Shown: positions 9,803-18,951 of the stretch, piece after piece
How positions within the stretch are numbered: position 1 is the stretch's first letter
How the letters are laid out: every line of letters starts with the position of its first letter
Source of the DNA: Gammaproteobacteria bacterium
Lineage (GTDB): Bacteria; Pseudomonadota; Gammaproteobacteria; Steroidobacterales; Steroidobacteraceae
DNA length: 64,000 nt
Direction of reading: 5' to 3'
Assembly (NCBI GenBank): GCA_005878095.1
Contig: VBNH01000048.1
Coordinates: 1 to 64,000 of the forward strand
Notes under the pieces: model-generated
Database searches by the model: none
Told to the model about the DNA's origin: nothing
What the model saw: the letters and a program-made list of their open reading frames with translations, nothing else
Translations under genes and position numbers: made by a program

Positions 9803-10536
9803 ATGTCGTCGGCATCGTCTCGGCTCTCGCGGCCGAGGCGCGCCCTCTTGGTCCCACGGCGCAGCGGCGCGGGGCGCTTGCATCCCTCGCAGACGGAACA
9901 CTCCTGGCGGTGAGCGGGATCGGCGCCAGCGCCGCGGCGGGTGGCGCGCGCGCGCTCATCGACGCTGGCGCCACGGCGCTCATCAGCTGGGGTATGGCCG
10001 GGGGACTCGATCCGGCGCTCGCCGCCGGGACAATATTGCTGCCGAGCGAGGTGATTTCGTGCGCTGGCACGGCCTTCATGACGGCGCGTTACTGGCGGGA
10101 GCGCCTCAGCGCGGCGCTCACCGCGCACCGCCTGGTGGCCTGCGGGAAGCTCCTCACGAGCCCACGGGCGATTCTGTCCATCGCTGACAAAGCCGCGGCC
10201 TTTCGCGACACCGGTGCCGCAGCGGTGGACATGGAAAGTCTCGCGGTCGCGGAGGTCGCCGGCTCCCATGAGCTGCCGTTCATTGCCGTGCGAGTGATCG
10301 TCGATACCGCTGCAGATATCCTGCCTCGGGCCGTGATGGCCGCCGCCCGCGGCTCGGGGCAGTTGCCGCTCGGGCGCCTGCTCGCCTCACTCGCGCGTTC
10401 GCCCGGTGATCTGGCGGCGCTGATCCGCCTGGCGCCGCGCTATCGCGCCGCGCGGCACTCTCTGCTCGCCGTGGCGCGCGCCGGCACACCGGCCCGGCAT
10501 GCGTTCCCGATCGTGGCGGACGCCGCCGACTCATGA
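9799..10536 (+). CDS. hpnG: Hopanoid-associated phosphorylase HpnG (nucleoside phosphorylase-like)
   Basis: (L/M)NVVGIVSALAAEARPLG...ISWGMAGGLDPALAAGTILLP...AVDMESLAVAEVA; TTG start overlapping shc stop. Confidence 0.87.
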   Translation: MNVVGIVSALAAEARPLGPTAQRRGALASLADGTLLAVSGIGASAAAGGARALIDAGATALISWGMAGGLDPALAAGTILLPSEVISCAGTAFMTARYWRERLSAALTAHRLVACGKLLTSPRAILSIADKAAAFRDTGAAAVDMESLAVAEVAGSHELPFIAVRVIVDTAADILPRAVMAAARGSGQLPLGRLLASLARSPGDLAALIRLAPRYRAARHSLLAVARAGTPARHAFPIVADAADS

Positions 10537-11519
10537 GGGCGCTGGTCACAGGCGCGACCGGCTTCGTCGGCTCGGCGGTCGCCAGGGCCCTCGCGGCAGC
10601 GGGCTGGCAGGTCCGTGTCCTGGTCCGTGCCGGCTCCGATCGCCGCAATCTGCAACACCTTCCCGTGGACATGGTCGCGGGAGATCTCGCGGACGGCGCC
10701 TCACTCGATCGCGCCCTCGCGGATTGCCAGGCGCTGTTTCACCTGGCTGCAGACTACCGCCTCGGGGCGCGCGAGCCGGCGCAGCTCTATCGAACCAATG
10801 TGGACGGAACCCGCAGTATCCTCGATGCCGCCCGCCGGGCGGCAGTCCCGCGCGTCGTCTATACGAGCAGTGTCGCCACCATCGGCCTGCCTGCCGACGG
10901 CTCACCCGGCACGGAGGAGACACCGGTGGCGCTCGCGGACATGATCGGCCACTACAAGCGCTCGAAGTACCTGGCCGAGCAGCTCGCATGCAGTTCGCCG
11001 CAGACCGGCACGTCCGTGGTCATCGTCAATCCGTCGACACCGATCGGGCCCGGCGACCTAAGGCCCACGCCGACCGGACAGATGGTCCTGGACGCCGCGC
11101 GCGGGCGGACGCCCGCATACCTCGACACGGGACTGAACATCGTGCACGTCGATGACGTCGCCGCCGGGCACCTGCTGGCGTTTCATCGCGGGCGGGCCGG
11201 TGAGCGCTACATTCTGGGTGGGCAGGACATGATGCTGCGCGATATTCTCGCGGCGATCGCGCTCCTGGTCGGTCGCAAGGCGCCGCGCATTCGTTTGCCG
11301 CATGCCGCGGTACTGCCCCTCGCCTGTGCAGCCGAGGCCCTGGCGAGAATCACCGGGCGCACCACTCGAATTACGCTCGAAGGCGTGCGCATGGCGCGCA
11401 AGCACATGTTCTTCTCGAGCGAGAAGGCGGTCCGCGAGCTCGGCTACCGGTGGCGAGCGCCGACACAGGCGTTCGAGGATGCCGTGCTGTGGTTTCGCGA
11501 GCAGGGGTATCTGCGTTGA
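10533..11519 (+). CDS. hpnA: Hopanoid-associated sugar epimerase HpnA (NAD-dependent epimerase/dehydratase)
   Basis: MRALVTGATGFVGSAVARAL...FHLAADYRLGAREPAQLYRTNVDGTRSILDAA...YKRSKYLAE. Confidence 0.88.
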   Translation: MRALVTGATGFVGSAVARALAAAGWQVRVLVRAGSDRRNLQHLPVDMVAGDLADGASLDRALADCQALFHLAADYRLGAREPAQLYRTNVDGTRSILDAARRAAVPRVVYTSSVATIGLPADGSPGTEETPVALADMIGHYKRSKYLAEQLACSSPQTGTSVVIVNPSTPIGPGDLRPTPTGQMVLDAARGRTPAYLDTGLNIVHVDDVAAGHLLAFHRGRAGERYILGGQDMMLRDILAAIALLVGRKAPRIRLPHAAVLPLACAAEALARITGRTTRITLEGVRMARKHMFFSSEKAVRELGYRWRAPTQAFEDAVLWFREQGYLR

Positions 11520-11520
11520 C

Positions 11521-12918
11521 TCAGATGCGAATCGTGAGCGCTGCGGCAGCCGCGCTGGCGAGGGCCAGCGCCGCCGCAGTCGACATCACCACGCGCGCCG
11601 TCGCAATGAGCGAATCCGCGACCAGCGTGCCGAGCACCGCAATCACCAGCAGGCTGGCCACCGCAGCCACGACATTGTTGATGCCGGAAGCAACGCCGGT
11701 CTCGCGCTCCGTTACGGAGTTGATGACGGTAGTCGTGAGCGGCGCGACGGTGATGGCCATGCCGAAGCCCAACACTATCATGGGCACGAGGTAAACCCAG
11801 TAACGCTGCTCACCGCTGACCACGGCGAGCAGCGCAAAACCGCCGGCCGCGATGGCCGGCCCGACGATGAGCGGGCGCCGCGCGCCAAAGCGGTCGGCCA
11901 GTCCTCCGGACCAGCGGGACAGTACTGCCAGAACCAGCGTGAACGGCAAGTAGACGGCGCCGGCCGCGGTCGCTGAAAACCCGTGTGCCTGGATCAGAAG
12001 GAACGGCAGCAGAAAGAAGGCGCCGCCGAGCGCGCCGTAGAGAAACAGGGTGAGCAGGTTGACGCCGCTGAAGGCGCGCGATCCAAACAGTCTGAGCGGC
12101 ATCATCGGCGCACGGCTGCGCCGTTCTTCCAGCGCGAGCCCCACCAACAGCAGCGAGCCTGCCGTCAGCGACCCGACCACGGTCACATCTTGCCAACCGA
12201 GCCTGGAAGCGGCGATCAGCCCGTATACCAGACTGCCCAGCCCACCGAACGCCAAGGCGGCGCCGCGCCAATCGAGGCCGGCGGGCGCGGCGGGATCGGC
12301 GCTTTCCGGCAGACGGCGCACGGCAATCCACAATGTTGGAATGGCGAGCAGCGGATTGATCAGGAATATCGCGCGCCAGGACAGGTGATCGACCAGCCAG
12401 CCCCCGAGCAGCGGACCTGCGCCGGCGGCGAGCGCCGACGCGCCCGACCATATCCCGATCGCCGCACCGCGTTCCTGCTCGTCAAACGCGGCGCCGATGA
12501 TGGCCAGCGAGCAGGGAATGAGCAGCGCCGCCCCCACGCCCTGGATGGCGCGCGCCGCGATCAGTGTCGCGATGTCCGGTGCGCAGCCACAGGCGATCGA
12601 AGCCAGCGTGAAGGTGATGACGCCGATCAGAAAGAGCACACGGCGTCCGAAGCGGTCGGCGGCTGCGCCGCCAATCAGCAGCAGAGCGGACATGCACAGC
12701 GTGTAGACATTGATGACCCATTGCATCGCCGCCAGCGTGGTACCGAGATCGGCTTCGATCGTCGGCAGCGCAACGTTGACCACGGATTCGTCGACGAACG
12801 CCATGGTCGATCCCAACACCGCCGCGGCCAGCACCCAGGGCTTGTCGCGCTCGGGGCAGGCGGACCTGCCGCGGGTGGATCGAATGACTTGCGCGGCGCA
12901 GGGCTGGGTCTTCGCCAT
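11521..12918 (-). CDS. MFS transporter, DHA2 (EmrB/QacA) family
   Basis: 14-TM-like hydrophobic protein; FVDESVVNVALPTIEADLG, GGAAADRFGRR, GVGAALLIPCSLAII, WRAIFLINPLLAIP. Confidence 0.88.
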   Translation of the reverse strand: MAKTQPCAAQVIRSTRGRSACPERDKPWVLAAAVLGSTMAFVDESVVNVALPTIEADLGTTLAAMQWVINVYTLCMSALLLIGGAAADRFGRRVLFLIGVITFTLASIACGCAPDIATLIAARAIQGVGAALLIPCSLAIIGAAFDEQERGAAIGIWSGASALAAGAGPLLGGWLVDHLSWRAIFLINPLLAIPTLWIAVRRLPESADPAAPAGLDWRGAALAFGGLGSLVYGLIAASRLGWQDVTVVGSLTAGSLLLVGLALEERRSRAPMMPLRLFGSRAFSGVNLLTLFLYGALGGAFFLLPFLLIQAHGFSATAAGAVYLPFTLVLAVLSRWSGGLADRFGARRPLIVGPAIAAGGFALLAVVSGEQRYWVYLVPMIVLGFGMAITVAPLTTTVINSVTERETGVASGINNVVAAVASLLVIAVLGTLVADSLIATARVVMSTAAALALASAAAAALTIRI

Positions 12919-12940
12919 CGTACACCGGCCGGCCGCGCCG

Positions 12941-13348
12941 CTACCGCTTCGGCGCCCTTTGCCCTTTGTCGGGCTTCACCTGCACAGCGATCGTCTGCAG
13001 CCAGGGCATCAGGTGCTCCATGTCGAAAGTCCCGTCGTTGAGCAACTCGATCAACGAGGCGTAGATCGCTTTTGAGTGTGCTGTGATCGCGTGACCATTG
13101 ATTCGCAGGAACACATCGACCACGGCGAACGCCACGCGTTTGTTACCGTCGACGAATGGGTGGTTTTGAACGAGACTTTCCAGAAGGGCTGCGACTTCGT
13201 GAACGATCGTGTCGTAATAGCCGGTCTGCGGTCGAAGCAGCGCTGATTCGAGCGCTCCGGCGTCGCGAATGCCACCTGCGCCGCCGTAGCGCGCGATCAG
13301 TTCTTTATGGAAAAAGAGCGCATCGGCGATCGTGACGTATTCCGTCAT
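12941..13348 (-). CDS. Toxin, death-on-curing (Doc/Fic) family
   Basis: Fic-type motif HPFVDGNKRVAF; ~135 aa; 4-nt overlap with upstream antitoxin. Confidence 0.85.
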   Translation of the reverse strand: MTEYVTIADALFFHKELIARYGGAGGIRDAGALESALLRPQTGYYDTIVHEVAALLESLVQNHPFVDGNKRVAFAVVDVFLRINGHAITAHSKAIYASLIELLNDGTFDMEHLMPWLQTIAVQVKPDKGQRAPKR

Positions 13349-13569
13349 TTGGCCAGCGAGCGGTACAGCTCATCGCGCTCCTTGAGGCTGTCCTGAAAGG
13401 CCTCGAGCACATTTCGGCGCGGAGCCTGCTGGCGCTTGCGAGCCAGATACTCCCGCATCGCATCCCCGAGCACCGCCTGCAGCCGACGCCCCTCGCGAGA
13501 GGCAAGCTGCTGCAGCTCCTCGAGAACCTCGGGCTCGGCTTGCGAGGAGAACTTCCGCAAGGTGCTCAC
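13345..13569 (-). CDS. Antitoxin partner of Doc-type toxin
   Basis: 74-aa protein MSTLRKFSSQAEPEVLEELQQLASREGRRLQAVLGDAMREYLARKR..., GTG start at 13569, directly upstream and overlapping toxin. Confidence 0.75.
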   Translation of the reverse strand: MSTLRKFSSQAEPEVLEELQQLASREGRRLQAVLGDAMREYLARKRQQAPRRNVLEAFQDSLKERDELYRSLAK

Positions 13570-13577
13570 TATGGCCT

Positions 13578-13629
13578 CGTCATGATCTATCTTGATTCGT
13601 CATGATAGGTCAAGAAAGGCGGAAGTCAA
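13578..13629 (-). promoter_or_regulatory. Promoter/operator of toxin-antitoxin operon
   Basis: On minus strand TTGACT (13629-13624), 16 nt, TATCAT (13607-13602); two CGTCATGAT copies (13578-13586, 13598-13606) exactly 20 bp apart, the second overlapping the -10. Confidence 0.55.
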
Positions 13630-13720
13630 GTGCGGGCCACGGACCGAGCCCGCCATGTGGGCGCGGCTGCTCGATTAAGATCGCTTCCGCGGTTTCCCGG
13701 ACCCGCGCGAGGCCGCAACC

Positions 13721-15496
13721 ATGGCACGGCCGAGAGATGAGGGGGCAACGCTCATGATGATCCGTCGCGCACCAGAGTGGGTCTTGTTGGCATGCTCGGC
13801 CGCGTTCGCGCAGCCGCCCGCTGCCGGCGGCGAGCCGGGACACTACGATGTTCTCATCAGCGGCGGGACCGTCTATGACGGCTCGGGAGGCGTCCCCTTC
13901 GTGGGGGATGTGGCCATCACGGGCGATCGCCTGACTTACGTCGGACCGCACGCGAGCGGAGCGGCGCGCGAACGGATTGATGCGCACGGCAAGGCGGTGG
14001 CGCCGGGCTTCGTCAACATGCTGGCGCACCCGGAGGAGTCGCTGCTCGTGGACGGGCGTGCGCTCAGCGATCTGCGCCAGGGCGTGACGCTCGAAGTGCT
14101 GGGCGAAGACTCGATGGGGCCGCTGACCCCGGAAATGAAGCGCCTCGCAACCCAGCGACAGGCGGACATTCGCTACACCATCGACTGGACGACGCTCGGG
14201 GAGTATCTGCACAGGCTCGAGCGGCGCGGCATCGCACCGAATGTCGCGTCCTTCGTCGGGGCCGGCACGGTGCGCACCAACGTGCTCGGCGAGCGTGACG
14301 TGCAGCCGACGCCGGCGCAGCTGGCGCAGATGCGCACGCTGGTGCGCCAGGCCATGGAGGAGGGCGCGCTCGGCGTGACCACCGCGCTCATCTACAGCCC
14401 CAATGACTACGCCAGGACACCCGAGCTGATCGCGCTGGCGAGCGAGTCCGCCCGCTGCGGCGGCATCTACAGCGTGCACATGCGCAGCGAAGGAGATCGG
14501 CTGATCGAGGCGGTGCGGGAAACGATCGACATCGCCAGGACTTCCGGAGCACCGGCGGAAATCTATCACCTGAAAGCCGCCGGTAAGCGCAACTGGGACA
14601 AGCTGGATGCGCTCATCCATGAGGTGCAGCAGGCGCGCGCAGCGGGGATCCGCATCACCGCCGACATGTACGTGTATACGGCCGGCGCGACGGGTTTTGA
14701 TGCCGCCATGCCCCCGTGGGTGCAGGACGGAGGCCTGGAAGCGTGGATCACGCGCCTCAAGGACCCGGCGGTTCGCAGCCGCGTGTTGGCCGAGATGCGC
14801 GATCCCGCGCCCGCCTGGGAGAACCTCTATGGGGCGGCCGGCGCGGCCGGCACGCTGCTGCTCGGCTTCAAGAACCCGGCGCTCAAGCCGCTCACCGGCA
14901 AGACGCTGGCTGAAGTGGCGCAGCAGCGCGGCGTGAGCCCCGAAGACGCCGTGATCGACCTGGTGGTGGAGGACGGTTCGCGCGTCGCGGTGGCGTACTT
15001 CCTCATGTCGGAAGCGAACGTGCGCCGCGAGGTCGCGCTGCCGTGGGTGAGTTTCGATTCGGATGCGGACGCGCCGGCTCCCGAAGGCGTGTTCCTCAAA
15101 TCCAGTCGTCACCCGCGCACCTACGGCAACTTCGCCCGGGTGCTCGCGAAGTACGTGCGCGAGGAACGGGTGCTCACGCTCCAGGAAGCGATTCGCAAGC
15201 TCGCCGCGCTGCCGGCGGCGACGCTGTCGCTCACGGATCGCGGCCGCTTGCAGGCGGGCGATTTCGCGGACGTCGTGGTGTTTGATCCGCAGACCATCCG
15301 GGACCACTCGACCTACGAGCATCCACAGCAACTGGCGACCGGTGTCGATGAGGTGTGGGTGAACGGGGTGCGGGCGCTGCGCAAGGGCGAGGCCACCGGC
15401 GCTCCCAGCGGCCGGGCGGTGCGCGGACGCGCGTGGAGCGGCGCGACGGGCGGCGGCTGTCGCGCCGCGGCGCGCGATTGGACCTGGAGTCCGTGA
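13721..15496 (+). CDS. N-acyl-D-amino-acid deacylase-like amidohydrolase (signal peptide likely)
   Basis: YDVLISGGTVYDGSGGVPFVGDVAITGDRLTYVG...VAPGFVNMLAHPEESLL...; D-aminoacylase-type architecture; start may be downstream ATG. Confidence 0.8.
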   Translation: MARPRDEGATLMMIRRAPEWVLLACSAAFAQPPAAGGEPGHYDVLISGGTVYDGSGGVPFVGDVAITGDRLTYVGPHASGAARERIDAHGKAVAPGFVNMLAHPEESLLVDGRALSDLRQGVTLEVLGEDSMGPLTPEMKRLATQRQADIRYTIDWTTLGEYLHRLERRGIAPNVASFVGAGTVRTNVLGERDVQPTPAQLAQMRTLVRQAMEEGALGVTTALIYSPNDYARTPELIALASESARCGGIYSVHMRSEGDRLIEAVRETIDIARTSGAPAEIYHLKAAGKRNWDKLDALIHEVQQARAAGIRITADMYVYTAGATGFDAAMPPWVQDGGLEAWITRLKDPAVRSRVLAEMRDPAPAWENLYGAAGAAGTLLLGFKNPALKPLTGKTLAEVAQQRGVSPEDAVIDLVVEDGSRVAVAYFLMSEANVRREVALPWVSFDSDADAPAPEGVFLKSSRHPRTYGNFARVLAKYVREERVLTLQEAIRKLAALPAATLSLTDRGRLQAGDFADVVVFDPQTIRDHSTYEHPQQLATGVDEVWVNGVRALRKGEATGAPSGRAVRGRAWSGATGGGCRAAARDWTWSP

Positions 15497-16812
15497 ATGC
15501 CTCGCGTATCCAGCCGCCGCAGCCGATGATCGACACCGCGCCCGGGCCGGCCGCCGCCCCGAGCGACCGCTGGTACGTGCTGGCGCTCCTGACCGTGGTG
15601 TACGCGCTCAACATCGCGGATCGCTTCTCGATCTCGACCCTGATCGAACCGATCCGGCAGGAGCTGCGGCTCTCCGACAGCGGCATCGCCTTCCTCACCG
15701 GGGTGGCGCTGGCGCTGTTCTACGTGACGGTCGGGATTCCCATCGCGGCGCTCGCCGATCGCACGAGCCGCCGCGACATTCTCGCGCTCGCCCTCGCCAT
15801 CTGGTCCGGGATGACGGCCCTGTGTGGTCTCGCTCAGAACTACTGGCAGCTGCTGCTGGCGCGATTCGGAGTCGGAATCGGTGAGGCCGGGGGGACTCCT
15901 CCCTCCACCTCCATGCTTGCCGACAAGTTTCCTCCGGCGCGGCGGCCCATGGCCAACACCATCTTCGCGCTGGGTGCGTGCCTCGGTGCGTGGCTCGGTT
16001 CGCAGGTGGCCGGCGAGGTGGCCGAGCGCGGCGGCTGGCGAGCGGCGTTTCTGGTGCTCGGCATTCCCGGCATGCTGGTCGCGCTGCTCGTGTGGCTGAC
16101 GGTGCGCGAGCCGCGTCGCGGCCAGCTCGATGCCAGCGCCGTCGGCCGGCGGCCGAGCACGCTGCCGGCGACCTTGCGCTTCATTGCCACGCAACGGTCG
16201 GCGATTCATCTGCTGCTCGGTGGCTCGGTAGCGACGTTCTGGAGCTGGGGCTTGATGTGGTGGACCCCCACCTTCCTGCAGCGCTCGCATCACATGACGG
16301 TGGGCGAGGCCGGTCAGCTGCTCGGCCCCATGCATCTGATCGCGGGTACGGCGGGTACCTTGCTCGCCGCGTGGCTCATGGCGCGGCGGGCCGCCGCGGA
16401 CCCGCGCTACGTGACGCGCCTGCTCGGTTGGGTCACGGCGTTGACCACCGTGCCCTCGATATTCCTCTACTGGGTGCTGTCGGCGAAGGCGGCGACCGCG
16501 TTGCTGTGGATCTTCGTGCCGTCGGTGTACTTCTATATCGGGCCGATCCTGGGACTGCTGCAGAACGTGATCCCCGCCAACATGCGCGCTACCGCATGCG
16601 CCGTCCTGCTCTTCATCGCCAACTTCGCCAACCTGGTCCTGGCGCCGCAGATCATCGGCTGGCTGAGCGATTGGTTCGCGGCGTCCTTCGGCGCCGGCTC
16701 GGAGTCGTTGCGCTGGGCGCTGCTGCTGCTCGCACCCACCGGCTTCTGGGCCGCGTGGCACCTGTGGACCAGCGGCGCCACCATCCGCGCGGACGAAGCG
16801 CGCGCGACTTGA
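15493..16812 (+). CDS. MFS transporter, spinster-like
   Basis: RWYVLALLTVVYALNIADRFSISTLIEPIRQELRLSDSGIAFLTGVALALFYVTVGIPIAALADRTSRR; GTG start overlaps upstream stop (GTGA). Confidence 0.85.
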   Translation: MNASRIQPPQPMIDTAPGPAAAPSDRWYVLALLTVVYALNIADRFSISTLIEPIRQELRLSDSGIAFLTGVALALFYVTVGIPIAALADRTSRRDILALALAIWSGMTALCGLAQNYWQLLLARFGVGIGEAGGTPPSTSMLADKFPPARRPMANTIFALGACLGAWLGSQVAGEVAERGGWRAAFLVLGIPGMLVALLVWLTVREPRRGQLDASAVGRRPSTLPATLRFIATQRSAIHLLLGGSVATFWSWGLMWWTPTFLQRSHHMTVGEAGQLLGPMHLIAGTAGTLLAAWLMARRAAADPRYVTRLLGWVTALTTVPSIFLYWVLSAKAATALLWIFVPSVYFYIGPILGLLQNVIPANMRATACAVLLFIANFANLVLAPQIIGWLSDWFAASFGAGSESLRWALLLLAPTGFWAAWHLWTSGATIRADEARAT

Positions 16813-16848
16813 GCCCGGCTGGCATCGGGCGGCCCCTCGGCGGGGCCC

Positions 16849-17838
16849 TCAGGGGGCCGGATACAGCCCGCGCACCCGTCCGAACAAGCGCGTGAGCCCG
16901 AACAAGGCGTCGCAATGGGGCGTCGCGACCCCCACACGCTGACCGATCTCGCGCACCGCGCCCACGAGTGCGTCGAGCTCGAGCGGCCGCAGCGCTTCGA
17001 CGTCCTGCAGCATGGAGCTCTTGAAAGCGCCGAGTTTGCGCGTCACGGCGTGCCGGTCCTGCGCTGACTCGCGTACCTCGCAGCCGATGCGGGCGCCGAT
17101 GGCGGCGGCCTCGGCCATGGCGCGGGAGCAGAAGGCGCGCACCAGCTCGTCGTCGAGCACCCGGTCCATGGTCGCGCCGGTGAGCGCCGAGACCGGATTC
17201 ATGGTCATGTTGCCCCACAGCTTGTACCAGATGTCGTAGCGGATGCGCTGCGAGCAGGTCACGTCGAAACCGGCGCGCGTGAGCAGCCCGCCGAGGGTGC
17301 GCACACGCGGCGAGTCCCCGCCGCCGGGTTCCCCGATGATCAGACCCCGTCCCATGCGGTGCAGCGTGATGCCCGGTGCGGCGGTGGCGGCGCTCGCGTG
17401 CACCACGCAGCCGATGACCTGCCGGGCGGGGATCGCCGCCGCGATGCCACCGCCGGGATCGACGCTCTCGAGCGGGCGCGCCCCGAGAGGGGTGCTCCCG
17501 TCGCTGAACCACCAGGGCACGCCGTTCATCGCCGGCAGCACCAGGGTGTCCGCCGCGATCAGGGGCGCAAGGGTGGGCGCGAGGGCCGGCAGTGCCTGGC
17601 CCTTGACCGTGATGATGACGAGGTCCTGGGGTCCGAGGGCACGCGGGTCGTCGCTCGCCGTGGCCGCCGGCGCCTGCAGCACCGTGGCGCCCTCCTGCAG
17701 CCGCCAGCCGTGATCGCGCAGGGCCACCAGCGTCGCGCCGCGCGCCAGCGCCGCAACGCCGGCCTCGCCGGCGGCCGCGAGGCGCGTGCCGAGGAAGCCA
17801 CCGATGGCGCCCGCCCCGACTACACAGACCTTCAACAC
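16849..17838 (-). CDS. 2-dehydropantoate 2-reductase family (PanE/ApbA-like)
   Basis: MLKVCVVGAGAIGGFLGTRLAAAG...VIITVKGQALP...; C-terminal NPVSALTGATMDRVLDD. Confidence 0.85.
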   Translation of the reverse strand: MLKVCVVGAGAIGGFLGTRLAAAGEAGVAALARGATLVALRDHGWRLQEGATVLQAPAATASDDPRALGPQDLVIITVKGQALPALAPTLAPLIAADTLVLPAMNGVPWWFSDGSTPLGARPLESVDPGGGIAAAIPARQVIGCVVHASAATAAPGITLHRMGRGLIIGEPGGGDSPRVRTLGGLLTRAGFDVTCSQRIRYDIWYKLWGNMTMNPVSALTGATMDRVLDDELVRAFCSRAMAEAAAIGARIGCEVRESAQDRHAVTRKLGAFKSSMLQDVEALRPLELDALVGAVREIGQRVGVATPHCDALFGLTRLFGRVRGLYPAP

Positions 17839-17874
17839 GGGGCTTGCGGCGCTGGCGATTGCGGTCCCGGGCCC

Positions 17875-18624
17875 TCAGCCCATGTGTAGACCGCCGTTCA
17901 ACGAGAAGTCGGCGCCGGTGGCGAACGCGGACTCCTCGCTCACCAGCCAGGCGACGATCGAGGCGATCTCTTCCGGTTCCCCCAGCCGCTTGACCGGGAT
18001 GCCGCTGACGATTCTCTCGAGCCGGTCGGGTTTGATGGCGCGGACCATGTCGGTGCCGATATAGCCGGGCGACACGGTGTTGACGGTGACGCCGCGCGCT
18101 GCCACCTCCTGCGCCAGCGCCATGGTGAAACCATGGATGCCCGCCTTGGCGGTCGAGTAATTGGTCTGGCCGAACTGGCCGCGCTGGCCGTTCACCGAGG
18201 AGATGTTGACGATGCGGCCCCAGCCGCGCGCCAGCATGCCGTCGATCACCTGCTTGGTGACGTGGAACAGCGAGTTGAGATTGGTCTCGATGACTGCGTG
18301 CCAGGCCTCGTTGGTCATTTTCTGAAACATGCCATCGCGGGTGATGCCGGCGTTGTTGACCAGAATGTCGATCTCGCCCACTTCGGCGCGCGCGGCGTCG
18401 AAGGCGCGCCTGGTCGAGTCCCAATCCGAGACGTTGCCCTCGGAGGCGCGGATGTTACAGCCCTCGGCGCGCATCTCGCTCACCCAGCGATCCCTGCGCG
18501 CCGAGCCCGGACCGCAGCCCGCGATGACGGTGTGACCCTCCCGGCACAGGCGCCGGCAGATGGCCGTACCGATGCCCCCCATGCCCCCGGTGACGTATGC
18601 GATGCGCGTCGGCTGTGATCCCAT
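17875..18624 (-). CDS. phaB: Acetoacetyl-CoA reductase (PhaB-like SDR)
   Basis: RIAYVTGGMGGIGTAICRRLCREGHTVIAGCGPGSARR...NNAGITRDGMFQKM...NISSVNGQRGQFGQTNYSTAKAG. Confidence 0.87.
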   Translation of the reverse strand: MGSQPTRIAYVTGGMGGIGTAICRRLCREGHTVIAGCGPGSARRDRWVSEMRAEGCNIRASEGNVSDWDSTRRAFDAARAEVGEIDILVNNAGITRDGMFQKMTNEAWHAVIETNLNSLFHVTKQVIDGMLARGWGRIVNISSVNGQRGQFGQTNYSTAKAGIHGFTMALAQEVAARGVTVNTVSPGYIGTDMVRAIKPDRLERIVSGIPVKRLGEPEEIASIVAWLVSEESAFATGADFSLNGGLHMG

Positions 18625-18730
18625 GGCTGCCCCCCGTTCTCTTGCAGATCAGTGCGCAGATCAACAGCGCTGATTTTTAGTCGCGTTCCGAAAACGGCGC
18701 AAGTACGCGAAGACACCCGCTTTCATGGCG

Positions 18731-18756
18731 CGCCTTGGCTCAACGCCTTGGCTCAA
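18731..18756. repeat. Perfect tandem duplication, 13-bp unit CGCCTTGGCTCAA x2
   Basis: 18731-18743 and 18744-18756 identical by eye. Confidence 0.9.
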
Positions 18757-18844
18757 GGAGCTACGCGCCCGTCGGCCTCAGGCCCGATCCGCCCACCGAC
18801 CCGCAATCTCCCAGCCAGATCAGCCAGTTGCGGGCCGCAAGGCC

Positions 18845-18889
18845 GGCCCGAGCCGTCGCAGCTACCGGCCCCGAGCCGTCGCAGCTACC
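18845..18889. repeat. Tandem duplication, ~22-bp unit GGCCC(C)GAGCCGTCGCAGCTACC x2
   Basis: 18845-18866 and 18867-18889 identical except one inserted C. Confidence 0.9.
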
Positions 18890-18951
18890 GGCCCACGCGA
18901 CACGCTACGCACCGCTGGCTTGCCGTTCGGCTTGGATCATAATGCGCGTCG

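Noticed and set aside
16652-18424. 590-aa minus-strand ORF
   Set aside because: Alternate frame of phaB/panE-like genes; Arg/Ala-rich without domains.
18845-18889. Possible CRISPR array
   Set aside because: Only two adjacent copies without spacers; a tandem duplication, not a CRISPR.
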